This document shows positions 1 through 34,850 of a stretch of DNA of 64,000 nt, one piece after another. The stretch's first letter is position 1. The number at the start of each line of letters is the position of its first letter. The translations under genes were made by a program, and so were the position numbers. The notes under the pieces were generated by a model. It worked only from the letters and a program-made list of their open reading frames with translations, had not been told where the DNA came from and searched no databases. The stretch comes from Branchiostoma belcheri. Its lineage: Eukaryota > Chordata > Leptocardii > Amphioxiformes > Branchiostomatidae. The stretch covers positions 438,287 through 502,286 of the forward strand of contig NW_017804609.1 in NCBI RefSeq assembly GCF_001625305.1, read 5' to 3'.

Positions 1-31
1 GGGGGGGGGGGGTTGGTGTGGTTGTACACAA

Positions 32-257
32 ATGGTTCACAGTGGGTTCATAACACGTACAAGTGCCAGTTTTCTGCCGGAACGTAGAAACGTAGACCGC
101 CAGAAGAGAGGTCGGCCAAAGAACACCTGGCGAAGAACCTTTCAGGAGGACTCAAGAGGGCCGACATCACCTGGGAAGAGGCTGAGGAGGCAGCAGCTAC
201 TCGACCCAGATGGAAACTTGCTGCCCAATGTGCCTGTAGACACAGGAGGACCTAAGG
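32..257 (+). mobile_element. LINE 3' coding tail (fragment)
   Basis: The translation holds RGRPKNTWRRTFQED and, after a one-base frame slip near position 150, an RADITWEEAEEAA-type segment ending at a stop near 255. This Arg-rich GRPKxTWRR...TWxEAEEAA tail is typical of the extreme C-terminus of proteins encoded by non-LTR retrotransposons. The body (reverse transcriptase, endonuclease) lies outside the window, which opens with a 12-base G run. The frame slip indicates a dead copy. Family assignment comes from the motif only. Confidence 0.6.
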
Positions 258-1306
258 TCTAAGGAATGCTAGACTGAATAAGATGAAGTGACTCTATATC
301 TCGTAGGTCTGTTGATGTAAAACATATATACAAGAAAAATTAGTCAACTCGAGGAGTTCCACTTACAACCCATTACTCTTTTCAGAAGTTTGTCTTCATC
401 AGACTTTAATAACTGTAAATTATAATGTTGGATTTGACATAAGCTACGTGTGTATTATCATAAAATGCTAAGCATGTTAAATAAATTTGGATCCTTAATT
501 GAAAAATAATTTCGATCATTTATATAAATGGCACCAAATAGCATATCGGGATCTCATAGCTAACATCCCCACCGAAGTTTACAGAAAGTCAATAAGACGT
601 AACGTTACCTCTTGTAATGTATCCCCTAAAAACTTCGGGTATTTTTATAAATTCTAATATCATGTCAAATATTGGGTCAATTCATGTTTTTGAATTTTTA
701 ACATGTCATGCCAATGTGAATAAAGCTGAATCTGAGTCTGTATTTTAGCTCTTACGCAAATGGTCATATGATACGGGCTTCCAAGTGTTTTTGCGTGCGC
801 CGAGTGCGTCACGAAGTTCCAAAAATTCGTATACCGGAGACGGACTTTGGAACTGATGTTGTTGCAATTTTCTGTTTAGAGACAGCAAATTTTGGTACAT
901 TTCGCATTGAAATGTGTGTTTTCTTGGATGGGTATGATGTAAATAAAATACAACCCTCGGGTGATCCGACCTGCGGTGAAACCGTATAGTATTCTATGTG
1001 TACCGTGCAATGTTCAATCCGTTTATACGGGACGGATGTGCACGTGCGCATGTGGTCCAGGACTTCGGGGAAGTCGGTCTTTCTCTTTCTTCTTATACAT
1101 TCATCCATCCATCCATCCATTCATTAGCTCACTCTTCCTTTCTCTCACCTACTCTTATAATCCCTTGATGCATTAGCGCCACCTACCTGGTACTGCAAGC
1201 TACACAATCATATCGTCAGAGCAGTTGTTGCATTCCAAAACATGTTATTCCAAATCATGTTGTGGAATGCACCACGTTTTTCCGGAACACTTTGAAACGT
1301 CTCTAG
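258..1306. other. Gene-free stretch, probable LINE 3' UTR then spacer
   Basis: I see no gene here. The first part is AT-rich and may be the LINE 3' UTR, since an AATAAA lies near 719 with a short 'gaatctgagtctg' tail after it. From about 760 to 1300 there are short antiparallel open frames but no recognisable protein, and a (CATC)n run near 1103-1122. Confidence 0.4.
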
Positions 1307-1694
1307 ATTCCTAACAGCCTTACCCAACGTGCCGGGGTGTTTTGCGCGTCAACCGGCCCCTGCGCGACTCGTACCGCCACTATTTGCGATCGCTCCCCAT
1401 GTATTCATAAGCCGAGTGGCTGCCATCTTGGTCAGCAGCGCGCTGAATCACCTACTTGCAATGTGCCGCTACTTTTTTTAATATATAGAAATAGCTTATC
1501 AGAAAAGTACCGGCAAATTTGCAGGCGGCTGATTCCAAGAAAAAATGGCGGCCAACTGGTATATGACCATGGTGCTAAGTACATGACATATGTGTTTTAC
1601 ATGGGGAGCGATCGCAAATAGTGGCGGTACGAGTCGCGCAGGGGCCGGTTGACGCGCAAAACACCCCGGCACGTTGGGTAAGGCTGTTAGGAAT
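1307..1694. mobile_element. Fold-back element with 97-bp perfect inverted repeats
   Basis: Bases 1307-1403 and 1598-1694 are exact reverse complements by eye (97 bp, ends ATTCCTAACAGCC...), around a 194-bp centre. The centre continues the symmetry imperfectly: ggctgccatctt on the left answers aaatggcggcc on the right. There is no open frame for a transposase, so this is a non-autonomous MITE-like element. Perfect arms imply recent insertion, recent gene conversion, or both. I could not identify a clean target-site duplication. Confidence 0.85.
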
Positions 1695-1894
1695 ATCACA
1701 ATGTTCAACCCCTCAATTTCTTACATATGATGTCTTCAGTTAACCACGAAAGTACCAAGTAATTAAAACAAACGAGAGAAGAAGTGTATAAAGCATAGGT
1801 AGTTTCATGTATTACCTATCTGTGACCAAGCAGGTTAACTACTAGTAACTGCATTTCGCCCCAATGGGGCATGTATATGCAATAAACGTCATTA

Positions 1895-2060
1895 TGTTCA
1901 CCTTCGCAGAAGGAAAACATATTGGTTTTGCTATGTTTCTTCTTCTTCTTCTTCTTCTTCTTGGTCAATGACCAGGACCAGAGGTCTGTCGCCATGGTAA
2001 CTGGTGTTAGGTTACATGGTGTTGCAAATGCTATGCAGAACTGAGTTCAAGAGGGTCACC
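1895..2060 (+). repeat. Dispersed repeat with internal (TTC)n
   Basis: The segment opening GTTCACCTTCGCAGAAGGAAAACAT recurs near 33481 and in part near 8576. The stretch 'accaggaccagaggtctgtcgccatggtaac' is matched near 33553-33590. A (TTC)n microsatellite occupies about 1937-1962. The class is unknown. Confidence 0.55.
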
Positions 2061-2186
2061 ATATATATATATATATATGAAGGACTTATATGATTACGAC
2101 TAAACAAAGTAGTAGCTTAAGCTTGTTAACCTGGAAACATGATGCATTTGTTCAGCAAATGTCAACTTTCTAGTTGTCATTGTCAT

Positions 2187-4968
2187 TTACACGGAACAGA
2201 TGTGAGATAGTACCAGGTCAATGTGGTTCTCGATGACGTCATTGGGCGGATGCATGTCGTCATTATACCACATGGATTCCGACATGTCCTTGACGTTGAT
2301 GATAGAAATGTTGAGATCGCCCAGAATTTCGTACACTATGTCGAACAGCTGATACGCGTACCAGTCGCCATTCTCCACGAAGTGTCGGAACTGCAAGTGG
2401 TGCCCAGAGTTTGGAGTTCTCCAGATGACTTTAGTGTCTGGATATCGGCTGTGGAGTCGCTGGATGGCGTGCCGAATGCCGTAAAGCCGCGTTCGGAAAG
2501 TCGGAATGGGCTCGGCCATGAAGTGGCCCCACAAACTTATGAGGATGACCACGTCTCGTCCACCGACGATGCCGTCCAGTTCTTCGGCGACGTACTCCAT
2601 GTCGTTTGCGTTCATCAGTGGCATCTGGTTCCGTGGGAACATGTGGAAAAGGAAGTGCAGTTTTATGCGGTGTTTCTCGTCGATCGCGTAAATCGGTTGA
2701 GCTCCTCTTCCCTGCTGTTGTAAGTTTAAGAACAGCATGAGATAACGGAACCATTGTCTGATTGTGGAGTCTCCGCGAAAGTACAGAGTCTTGTTCTGCA
2801 GGCATTCGGCGACTGATTCGATGGTACGAAACCTTCGGACTTGGCAGCGTAGCGAGGTCCAAGTCCCGTTATACCAGTAGCCTTCCGACGCCGTCTGGGG
2901 TAACCGAGGGCCGCAAAGGGGCAACTGTTTTCCCTGCATTTTCCGCAAACGGCCTGGAAAAGAATGACATTAATCAACGAGGGCCTGCATGGGGGGTTAC
3001 TGATTACAAATTACGCAAAATTTTCGCCGCCGATTACGAATTACGTTTAAGTCTTAGAGCTGATTTCGACTTAACGTTTTGTGGCTAATGTACTATTACG
3101 AATTACGTTGATTTTTCGGGAGGCTGCCTACGGATTACGAAGACTAAAAAGGCCTGATTACGCCTTACGAAAAAAGGGCGTGCAGGCCCCATTAACTTGA
3201 GATGCTATGGATAAAATCTAGTTGGTTTGTATGTATAAGTCAAAGAAAGGACAAGTTCGATAATGTTTATGGATACATATTTTTTTTTCTATTTTGCAAA
3301 ATCATGTCCGAAGGCTAATTGCTTTAACTGAGTCAAAAGTGGTGCAATACAATAATAGTTATCAGACAACTACTGACCGTATTCAACCAAGGACTAAGGT
3401 GTTCAAAAACTCATTCTTTCCTTCGTGTATTAAGATTTGCATCAAGTCACCATCAGATTGAATGTCTCCTTTTGATACTTACGCTTTCCTTTCACCTGAA
3501 GGCTGATGTTCCGTGGTATCTCCTCTGGTAAATCCCGATCTCTGAAATGTAGAGTTAAACAACATCTGTGTATCATCATGGAATTTCATCTGTGTTCAGA
3601 GGTGCATTAGTATACAGTGCAATTTTACGGAATACAGTGCAATCGTATTAGTATACAACTTGCAATTTTACGGAATACAGTGCAATCGTATTAATATACA
3701 GTGCAATTTTACGGAATACAGTGCAATCGCATTAGTATACAGTGCAATTTTACTACTATACAGTGCAATGTTACTTGTAAAATTGTACTGTATACTACTG
3801 TATACAGTGAACATTGGGGTTTCACGCAGGCGCAGTACGTTCTGTCTCTATCATCTCGGTGTAACCATCAAACATGGCGTCCCGCCTTAGTCACGTGAGT
3901 GTGAATATTCACGTTACCTAGGAAACAGCTGCCTTTCCTCCTCAGTGGCTATGTTAGCTTGCAACTCCAAGGTGGCGGCGTGGTCGCGGTGACATCCAAG
4001 GAAAGACTTGCAGGAACTGGCCCTCGGGCGTTCGCAGTAGAACGACACGTTCAGACGCGGTTTGGAAAAGTCGCACACATCGCGCAGACTGAGGCTCTCT
4101 TGGGGGGTATTGGAACACTGCATCCACTCAGTGACGTCGCTGTTTTCCTCCTGGAAGCCGCAAACCATGATGCGCCTGGAAATGTCTTGCAACCTTCTCA
4201 GAACCTGCACGGCTTCGCTGGAATGTACCAGCTTCACCGCCACCGAGACTTTCCCCGGGAAACTTAGGAAGAAGTTCGCCACGTAGGTCCCGTTCCCGAA
4301 GTCTGTGACTTTACCAGACGTGCTAGCCTGTACAGGGGATCGGGTGTACACCTTAGCACGGATCAAATCCCCTCCGTACGTCTTCGGCCGTCCTCTCGTA
4401 TCCATGGCAACGATCTTGATGGACAGGTGACGTCCGACGCGATACCAGGGCCGGGGGTTGACGACGCTGATGACAAAGTTTTCGGACTTGGTGACTCGCT
4501 CGTAGTCTACGGAGCCGTTCTGTTGGTGGTGCCAGAGCCGCGAGAGGACGGAGTCCGGCTGGACCACGGGACTGCTGCTAGGAACTGTGGAAAGCTGGGG
4601 AAAACATGAAGTTGACACCCGTCATTGTCAAGCTTAGGTAGAGATGGCCTCTACCAGGCCAGGCTTCGGGAGGCGGATGGAAAGAGTAGAAATCGGCCAA
4701 ATAGAGAGATAGCATGCCAGCAAACTTCTCTCCAGCAGACCAACTCCCCTGGCATTGTATTTCTCTATTTGACCGATTTCTGCTCTTTCCAGCCGCCTCC
4801 AGAAGCCTGGTAGAGGCTAAGGTAGATGCGTTCGACTAGGCTGGCAGAAATACAGATTGGAATTCTTGTCAACAGAAACTCCTATAATATCAATTAAGTC
4901 TTATCTAATTTATTTTCTTTTTACCCAGGGTTGCCTACTTGGTGGTAACAGACAGACAGACAGACAGG

Positions 4969-5037
<69 letters not shown>

Positions 5038-5443
5038 CTGCGCCTCCTTGTCGCTGCATTTGGTGCTGCACTAGTACTACTGCAGCAGCAAGAATACTAG
5101 TAGTCGCCAGGGGGCGCAACATGCAATGCTTTCTGAGACAGGTCAGCACCTAACTGTATACATTATACATAATGTCCTTGGTATACCAAATCCTATCCAT
5201 ATACCATATTTCAGAGCAATTTATCTATAGATCGCTGAATTATGATGTCCAATGTTACACAAACACTGCTACAAATACTACCACTCAAGAACATTGCCTT
5301 ATAGCTAACAAATGAGTGGCAGATACATTTTTGTATCAAAATACAATCATCGCAATATTTACCTGTTGTACGTACAGAGTGCCCACCAGACAGAAGCCCA
5401 TGAGAATGGACATTGCTGTAGTCAGGATCGCATTCTTCCCCAT
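2187..5443 (-). CDS. NXPE-family type II membrane protein (neurexophilin and PC-esterase domains)
   Basis: Four exons on the minus strand join in frame: 5443-5363, 4594-3918, 3541-3483 and 2953-2187, giving about 527 aa. Exon 1 encodes a short cytoplasmic start and a signal anchor (MGKNAILTTAMSILMGF...), so the protein should sit in the Golgi membrane facing the lumen. Exon 2 resembles the NXPE/neurexophilin-like domain (DSVLSRLWHHQQN, FVISVVNPRPWYRVG, FGNGTYVANFFLSFPG). Exon 4 has LCGPRLPQTASEGYWYNGTW, a GDS nucleophile motif (TLYFRGDSTIRQW) and a C-terminal DDMHPPND, the DxxH partner, as in PC-esterase/GDSL-type O-acyltransferases. Length fits human NXPE1-4 (about 540-560 aa). By analogy it may acylate glycans; the substrate is unknown. 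All donors and acceptors are GT-AG. Confidence 0.85.
2982..3190. mobile_element. Small inverted-repeat element in an NXPE intron
   Basis: The ends read gggcctgca and tgcaggccc in inverse orientation. The interior repeats variants of gattacgaattacg several times (about 3000-3165). No coding capacity. It lies in intron 3 of the NXPE gene. Confidence 0.5.
3606..3790. repeat. Minisatellite of about 20-bp units (tgcaat...tatacag)
   Basis: Units of the type TGCAATTTTACGGAATACAG and TGCAATCGTATTAGTATACA alternate about eight or nine times, giving a 40-bp higher-order period. It lies in NXPE intron 2. Confidence 0.75.
4645..4819. mobile_element. TAGCCT-ended fold-back MITE in NXPE intron 1
   Basis: The left arm (ggcctctaccaggcc...ggaggcggatggaaagag) answers the right arm (ctctttccagccgcctcc...ggtagaggct) over about 75 bp with scattered mismatches. 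Flanks 4636-4644 (aggtagaga) and 4820-4828 (aggtagatg) match at seven of nine bases, consistent with an old 9-bp target duplication. A relative lies at about 57850-58052. Confidence 0.7.
4950..5036. repeat. (GACA)n followed by (CA)n microsatellite
   Basis: About four to five GACA units (from 4950) run into an uninterrupted CA tract from 4971 to 5036. The open frames across it are repeat artefacts. Confidence 0.95.
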
Positions 5444-5639
5444 GTTTCATACAAGTGGTATTCCAGACTGCTTCGTCCTACAAAAGATATATGTATTTAG
5501 GTCAGCAATATATCATATAGTACATATAGTATATATCATGTTTGCTCTAATTGTAAAGCTTGAGCAGGCATCACTGTGTACTGGTATATACATGTACTAG
5601 TATCATGTAATGTATACTTTTTATTATAAATGTCATATT

Positions 5640-6150
5640 TTATGTCAAAAAGAAAGCCCGATAAAAAAAATAAGCCAAAACCCAAACCTCTGCTTGGAGG
5701 GTAAGCAAAACTGTCAATGAAATTAGAGCAAACATGATAAGTACTTCATGTAGTACAAAGTTGTACCTGCTCATGCTTAGAGCTTAAGTGAGCACCGCTA
5801 CTAACAAAGAAATAATCAAGGACCCCTCTGATACAACCAATGACAGGATTATAACACACTCAGGTTAAACACATTCTTATAAATATGTAGGATTACCAGA
5901 CGTAAGCGGTTTCAGACAACTTAAACATCACATTCATCCGTTTGATTTTCTGCCTAAGTTTTAGCTGCAAGAGTATCATGGATGAACGAATAAACGAATC
6001 AATGTTACTCTCCAAGCAGAGGTTGTGCCTTGTGGGGGAATGATCGTTAGGCTTTTTATATGGCCGGCGACCTTCTCTGGCTAATGGATACTGCCTGGCC
6101 AAATTGATACTGTCTCTTTGCCACCGAAAGGGATCTGCTTGGAGATTACT
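5640..6150. mobile_element. CTCTCCAAGCAGAGG-ended elements (one terminus and one short fold-back)
   Basis: At 5640-5703 a terminus reads cccaaacctctgcttggag on the plus strand. At about 6003-6150 a short element opens actctccaagcagagg and closes ggatctgcttggagatta, forming an inverted repeat. The same ends recur at 6909, 9438-9602, 34497-34590, 40557-40645 and, diverged, 56130-56262, so this is an abundant non-autonomous family. Confidence 0.6.
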
Positions 6151-6254
6151 GGAATGTGTACATACATACTGTCTTTGCTGAAAGAGTATATTTAACGAAT
6201 GTGTACATGCTGTTACACGCAGTAACCGAGAAACCAACAGTCTCCTACAACAAC

Positions 6255-6465
6255 AGAAAACACTGAAGTAAAATGTGTGCTACGGACCGTGTTAATCGTT
6301 ACCCTACAAATTATATAGCATGACGCACATGTAGGATAATTACACGTGAAGAAACACATAGAAAACACTGAAGTAAAATGTGTGCTACGCCCGTGTTAAT
6401 CGTTACCCCGTGACAAATATATAGCCTGACGCACATGTAGGATAATTACACGTGCAGAAACATGC
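6255..6465. repeat. Tandem duplication, two units of about 105 bp
   Basis: The block starting aaaacactgaagtaaaatgt is followed directly by a second copy with a few differences (cggaccgtg against cgcccgtg; agcatgacg against agcctgacg). No coding content was recognised. Confidence 0.85.
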
Positions 6466-7060
6466 ATGACTGCGTAAGTGGGACATACAAATTACAAACG
6501 ATGATAATGTGCGGGGGAAGTCAGTTACTTTAGGTGATGTAAGGACATCATTGCTATATAATTATAGTAAATGTCCGCTTGGGTGTAGCCTGGTTACCAG
6601 ACCTCCCGAATCTATATCCTCTCCGCAACTATAGGATATACAATCGGGAGCTAAAGTAGGTCATTTAAAACAAGACTACACTGGCATCTTATTTCCACCA
6701 TCAGGACTTCTACATGTAGCTAGAACCTTGCTGTTGCTGTAAACCAATGATTAGCCAGCAGGAATGTTCTTGTAATGTTACAACCCAGGCTATTGTTTAC
6801 GTTAGCACATTATAGAAACAAAACAACAGTTTAGTGCCTCATATATGGGTCATCAGTGGAAAATGGCCTTCATAACTGAAGACTACTTGACACGGCGGGC
6901 GCGAATTATTACTCTCCAAGCAGAGGTTTGGGCTTCGGCTTATTTTTGGCGTGTTTTAGGCGTTTTCATAGGGTTCTCTTTTGTTATACTGGTATCTTTT
7001 TACGTATGCCTAACTCGGGGTAATTGTCTTGCGAATGTTACTGTCTGGCCAATTTGATCG

Positions 7061-7689
7061 GTTTCTAGTCGTTTCCCCCCCATGCCTTTTCCCCCCAATG
7101 TTAGTCTGGTCATTTCCCTGTCAGTGGTTATGACTCCTAAAGTTATTTTTTCAATCTAAGATATAATTATGTTACTATAAGTGTTTACATGTGATGTCGT
7201 TGTTGCATACTACTTCCTTTTATGTTGACTACCGTTTTGCCTGATGTTAGCACAGCGCCAGATGCAGTGACAAGTTATGCATAAATATCCACGATTGAAA
7301 ACATTGAAACGTAAACATCTATGATTTAAAATATTTTAAACATAAACGCCTCTGACTTTTAAAAACATTTAAACACAAGCAAGCAATCCTGCAATCGCTG
7401 AAATCTCCAACTTGACACCGCACCCGGGCTGTGTTAGCGGTGGGGGAACCTGGCATCCCCGCTCGCCGCAGTGAAACTGTTGGCTTGTTAGTCTGTAAAA
7501 TTCTATGAAACTGGGGAAAAACTACAACAAAAGTACAGATATCGCACTAACTATCACATGTAAACACTTATAGTAACATAATTATATCTTAGATTGAAAA
7601 AAATAACTTTAGGAGTCATAACCACTGACAGGGAAATGACCAGACTAACATGGGGGGGAAAAGGCATGGGGGGGAAACGACCTGCTACC
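7061..7689. mobile_element. Inverted-repeat element, about 128-bp arms, ATTTGATCG duplication
   Basis: Bases 7068-7195 and 7553-7681 are nearly exact reverse complements (one indel and one substitution seen). The direct repeat ATTTGATCG at 7052-7060 and 7690-7698 brackets the element and fits an 8-9 bp target duplication. The centre has no open frame of note. It is inserted into an older CTCTCCAAGCAGAGG-ended element beginning near 6909. Confidence 0.8.
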
Positions 7690-7975
7690 ATTTGATCGCG
7701 TATTTGTAGCCATCAAAACTACAACTACAGTTAATAGTAGAATATTCCTTAATCGGTGACTTTTCGAAAGGTAGAAACACGTACCTCCAAATTTTCGATG
7801 TCAACTCAACAAAGTTTAAAACGACGTACCTGTGGACCAGTTGTAAAGACGTGCTTCTTTTTCAGTGTCCAACACACATTTGTAAGAAAGGGAAACAGTT
7901 TTCCTGCACAACCGGTTTTTCCACTTCCTTCACGTGACTAGTGTTTTCTTGTGCTCAAAACTCATTTTAGTGACG

Positions 7976-8010
7976 CTGAAGAAGAGTGACGGATGGATGT
8001 CACTCGAAAC
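7976..8010 (+). other. Hammerhead-like hairpin CTGAAGA-stem-GAAAC
   Basis: CTGAAGA (7976-7982) is followed by a 7-bp perfect stem (GAGTGAC 7984-7990, GTCACTC 7999-8005) and GAAAC (8006-8010), with GACG before and CGTC after. The arrangement recalls the CUGANGA/stem II/GAAA core of hammerhead ribozymes carried by Penelope-like elements, but stems I and III are not evident and one extra base precedes the stem. Likely a retroelement remnant. Confidence 0.4.
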
Positions 8011-8704
8011 GTCCGGAAGTTATCTCCGTAATCTATCCAGTAGTAGAATTTGGTTTCTTTTCTTATTGATATTGTTTACCTGCATGTCGAACTTTCATCA
8101 ACGAAGAGAACAGAGATATCAGAGAGACAGACAACGCAAAAACTGGATCTACAACTTAGCTAGCTATATATAGCTACATGCCTGGGCACACCATGAATAA
8201 AATATCTTGTTTTTTGTGTTTTGCCCCTCCCCCCCCCACCCCAAAAAAGATGCCAGTGCAACAATCACAGATTCTTTATTGACACAACAAAAAGTACAGG
8301 GACTCTTGTATGGTCTTCTACAACTAAAGATCTAACAAAGTTAAATACATCTATGGGATGACTTCTTCCTACGTACATAATATATGTATGTGGCAAATTA
8401 TGTACAGAATATATATTAGTGATAAAAGAAAGGCCCATATAAAAAAGCCCCAAAACACGCCGAAAATAAGACAAGGCGCCAAACTCTAATTTGGAGAGTA
8501 GCATTTTCTTGTCTATTATCCAAATGAGGTACTGATTACATAACCTCGGGCTTTCATGGGTCACCAACTCGTCAACATGTTTATGTTTACTTCGCAGAAG
8601 GAAAACACATTGCCGCAGTTTTGCATTCTCTCTTTCTTTTTCTATTTCTATTTCTATTTCTCCAACTTGGCAAACAATTATTCTGCGTCGTCGGACATTT
8701 GGAA

Positions 8705-8759
8705 GCCCGTGTGATAACTAAATAGAACCCCCGGCTGTACCGCTAGTTATCACACGGGC
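8705..8759. other. Perfect hairpin with 16-bp stem
   Basis: GCCCGTGTGATAACTA (8705-8720) and its reverse complement (8744-8759) enclose a 23-nt loop. It stands just before a CACT microsatellite. It may be a transposon end or a structured RNA; nothing decides between them. Confidence 0.7.
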
Positions 8760-8778
8760 CGAAACACCCGTATCAAAA

Positions 8779-8873
8779 CTCACTCACTCACTCACTCACT
8801 CACTCACTCACTCACTCACTCACTCACTCACTCACTCACTCACTCACTCACTCACTCACTCACTCACTCACTC
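8779..8873. repeat. (CACT)n microsatellite
   Basis: An almost uninterrupted four-base repeat of more than 20 units, about 200 bp upstream of the IDI1 start codon. Confidence 0.95.
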
Positions 8874-9072
8874 TCTCCCATAGCTTATTTTAGTCAGCCG
8901 TCGGGGCAGCATGCTGTATGACGAAAGTTTTCACACATACTGCACTGATAAAACATCCGCTAGGGGGCGTCTCATTTCAGTCGACCCTTGCGGAGCTGAT
9001 GCTTGTAGCCCCGCCTCCCGGTTTGATTGGCAGCTCAGTGGGACGATATCGTACGATGTGTCGCGCGGTAAA

Positions 9073-15014
<5,942 letters not shown>

Positions 15015-15064
15015 GAAGGTAAAAGATAATTTTCTATACGATTGTTCGGTTGTCTGGTTGATCA

Positions 15065-15170
15065 CACCCTGGTTTCAACTCATTGTGGACAAGTTTCTGT
15101 ACAGTTGTTGGGACAAACTACATGACGTGGACAGTCTAAAAGATCATTGAACAATACACAGGATTTTATA
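15065..15170 (+). repeat. Duplicate of the IDI1 final coding segment in the 3' UTR
   Basis: ccctggtttcaactcattgtgg through caggatttta repeats about 105 bases of the last exon, roughly 157 bp downstream. It has a dozen or so differences, some of them changing amino acids, so it is non-coding spare sequence. Confidence 0.85.
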
Positions 15171-15263
15171 GGAGGATAGTGGCCTAATTCAGGCTTGCAA
15201 CACCAGGCTTGTTTTCCAGCATGATCAACATACCAGTAAATAACCTTCTCAATGTCTTACTTT

Positions 15264-15269
15264 AATAAA
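15264..15269 (+). promoter_or_regulatory. Polyadenylation signal of IDI1
   Basis: AATAAA about 250 nt after the stop codon, downstream of the duplicated tail; a second AATAAA lies near 15392. Confidence 0.5.
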
Positions 15270-15399
15270 GAATCGTATCTTCCGGTCTCAATAACAATTC
15301 TATCAAAAGTTACTGGCTTACGTGTATATGTTTTACTACATGTCCACTCTGAGATGGTACTATATAGCACCATTGTCACAGTGATAATGACAATAAAAA

Positions 15400-16835
15400 G
15401 ACCATAACATACTGTCCGTACTCATCATTTACAACTCAGATCCTTGCCTCAGTTGTGCAAGGTTTCAGGGCAAAGAATAGATGATAATTATGAAGTAAGT
15501 TTGAACTGTAATTTCCAACACTTTCTGCAAGATAACAACATGATCCTATGGTCACATGTGTCATGTAATCTACATAACATCACAGAAGCGGTCGATTGCT
15601 AATTTCTTGACAAAGACTGGAGTTGTGCATTTGGATCCAGTTTCTTGTGTTGGAACTTACAGTTCAAACTTGCTTCATAGTTAACTCCTACCTACACAGA
15701 TGAACTTTCAAGAATAGATGTTGATGACAACAATATGTACAAAATATGTTTCTTACTATGTAACTTGCATTGTAATACTAGGCCAGTCACCTGTTTTCCT
15801 ATGGCCACGGACCAGTTTTCATAAAAATACTACTGATAGTACAACAGCATTGGTAGATTTACGTGCATTTACACAATGACATGTATGATTAAACAATTTC
15901 TATATCTTTTACACAAAGAAGCTAAAAATGGCAACTAAAACAACTATACAGTCAAAATATGTATAATTTGTACTAAACAGAATATAATCAGACTGGAATT
16001 ATAATGATATTAATTATCATCATGATGCAATTGCTTTTAAAACTGCTGTAGAAAAATGGAATGATTTGAGTTTTGCTTCCAGAATTGATCTTCAAATGAT
16101 TTTCTAAATTTGGACCCCTAAAATAGGTGAAAAACAGAAAAATGCTAAGTTCTTATAACCCTGTGACTTACTTCCTTGCAGCACCCAGCCTTATTGCATT
16201 GTATATAGGAACCTACATTGTAAAATGTACAGTTTCGGTAAAATAATAAGGTATTTGAACACAATTGCCCATCTATACCCGTGCGACCCACCGTAATGCA
16301 CTTCAGCTCATAACTGCAAGGGGGAGTAGCAGCATGGATGCATGTTTGTTGCTCAAAAGCCCTAAATGTCAGAGGGAGACTCAGTAACATCTTGTTTACA
16401 TGGTAAATCTACAAAGACATACATTCCTTACTTGACATAGGTAAACATTAAAACCGTAATGTACAGTTTTTAAAACCGTAATGTACGGTTTTTGCTTTAA
16501 AATTCGTCAACAGTAAAATCTATACTGAACTTTGATATCGATGGTAAATGTATACAAGCATGGATGCAACAGTCGGCCAATGTACCGCACCTGCATGTGT
16601 GAAACCCAGATTTTTCACAGTTTCTGTTGGATGGTTTCAGAATGTACAATACATTACAGATTTTGTGCAGGCGCAGTGCATTCTGCCAACGTGCTCACTG
16701 ATGCTCCAAGTTCTACTTTGTACCTAGCCAATCACAAGTAATAATAGACTTTCCATTCCTGAGAGGTAGCTGGAGTCATTTCTGCCCTTACCCTAATATC
16801 TCCTGTTCCTGGCCCTAAACCCTCCCCTACCCCCC
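15400..16835. other. AT-rich spacer between IDI1 and MAP3K20 ends
   Basis: No gene recognised. The two genes are convergent here, so part of this must be 3' UTR of MAP3K20 (minus strand). A short direct repeat of 'aaaaccgtaatgtac' lies at about 16450-16490. Confidence 0.5.
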
Positions 16836-34113
<17,278 letters not shown>

Positions 34114-34636
34114 CCTCAAACACGCACCATCTGTGATCTGTGGACGCACGAAAATTAACAGTGGTTTAATGTTACTAATACTAGAATTTACACCGGTCAC
34201 TGTGCGCACGGTACCGCGCACGCCCCCCTCCCACTATCCCAAACAACAACAGTGTCCACTCGTACTTTACTAACTCATAACCGTTGATAAGTCTGTCTAA
34301 TCTACCTGAGAAAACGACAGCGCTTGTTTTAAGCGTTACTCCCGGCTTACCTGCAGAGTTGGGGGGTTTTCTGGGAGTATTTTAGTCTCTGGTGTTGAAA
34401 GTTGCGTGTACAGGCGTGTGGGTACCGGAGTATGAACCCTTCCCTGCATACACCGCGCGCGCCGGGCGGGACCATTACATGGCGGGGAAGACCATTGGCT
34501 CTCCAAGCAGAGGTTTGGAGGCTTTGGCTCTTCTTTTTAGCGCGTTTTATGGCCTTTTTATCGGGCTTTCTTTTCTTTGATACATTAAAGCTATTCAAAA
34601 CTGAATTAACCTAAAAAAATAAATTTTAAAAACTAA

Positions 34637-34850
34637 AAAAAACCTATCCAAGACAAACGTACTAAAATCCTCTTTCAGTTGAATTTAATGCCCACGAACT
34701 TGAAAGATAATTGTGACACCCATAATCATAAGGAGGAGTGTCTTTTCATCCTTCAAAACATATCAGGAGGGCTGCAGAACAAAACAAAAGACGCTCTGTC
34801 TATCATTATATCGTTATCACAGTCCGGAAGAAAGGAGTGGTAACAAATGT
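34637..34850. repeat. Dispersed repeat, copy 1 of 2
   Basis: tatccaagacaaacgtacta... through gtccggaagaaaggagtggtaac reappears at about 43058-43252 with small differences and a deletion. No open frame of note. Confidence 0.8.

Larger units (their letters stand above)
5444..9072. other. Gene-free spacer between NXPE and IDI1, mostly repeats
   Basis: No convincing exon was found apart from IDI1 exon 1 at the right end. NXPE and IDI1 are divergent across this 3.6 kb, so both promoters should lie here. The stretch holds CTCTCCAAGCAGAGG-ended elements, a 105-bp tandem duplication, a large inverted-repeat element, a hammerhead-like hairpin and microsatellites, listed separately. Confidence 0.6.

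Noticed and set aside
4857-5153. Open frames with poly-Thr-His or poly-Cys-Val
   Set aside because: Translation of the (CA)n microsatellite.
7976-8010. Complete, active hammerhead ribozyme
   Set aside because: Only the stem II core is visible; stems I and III and a cleavage site are not demonstrable.
8779-8873. Regular short repeats that could suggest a CRISPR-like array
   Set aside because: Simple 4-bp microsatellite in a eukaryotic genome, with no spacers.
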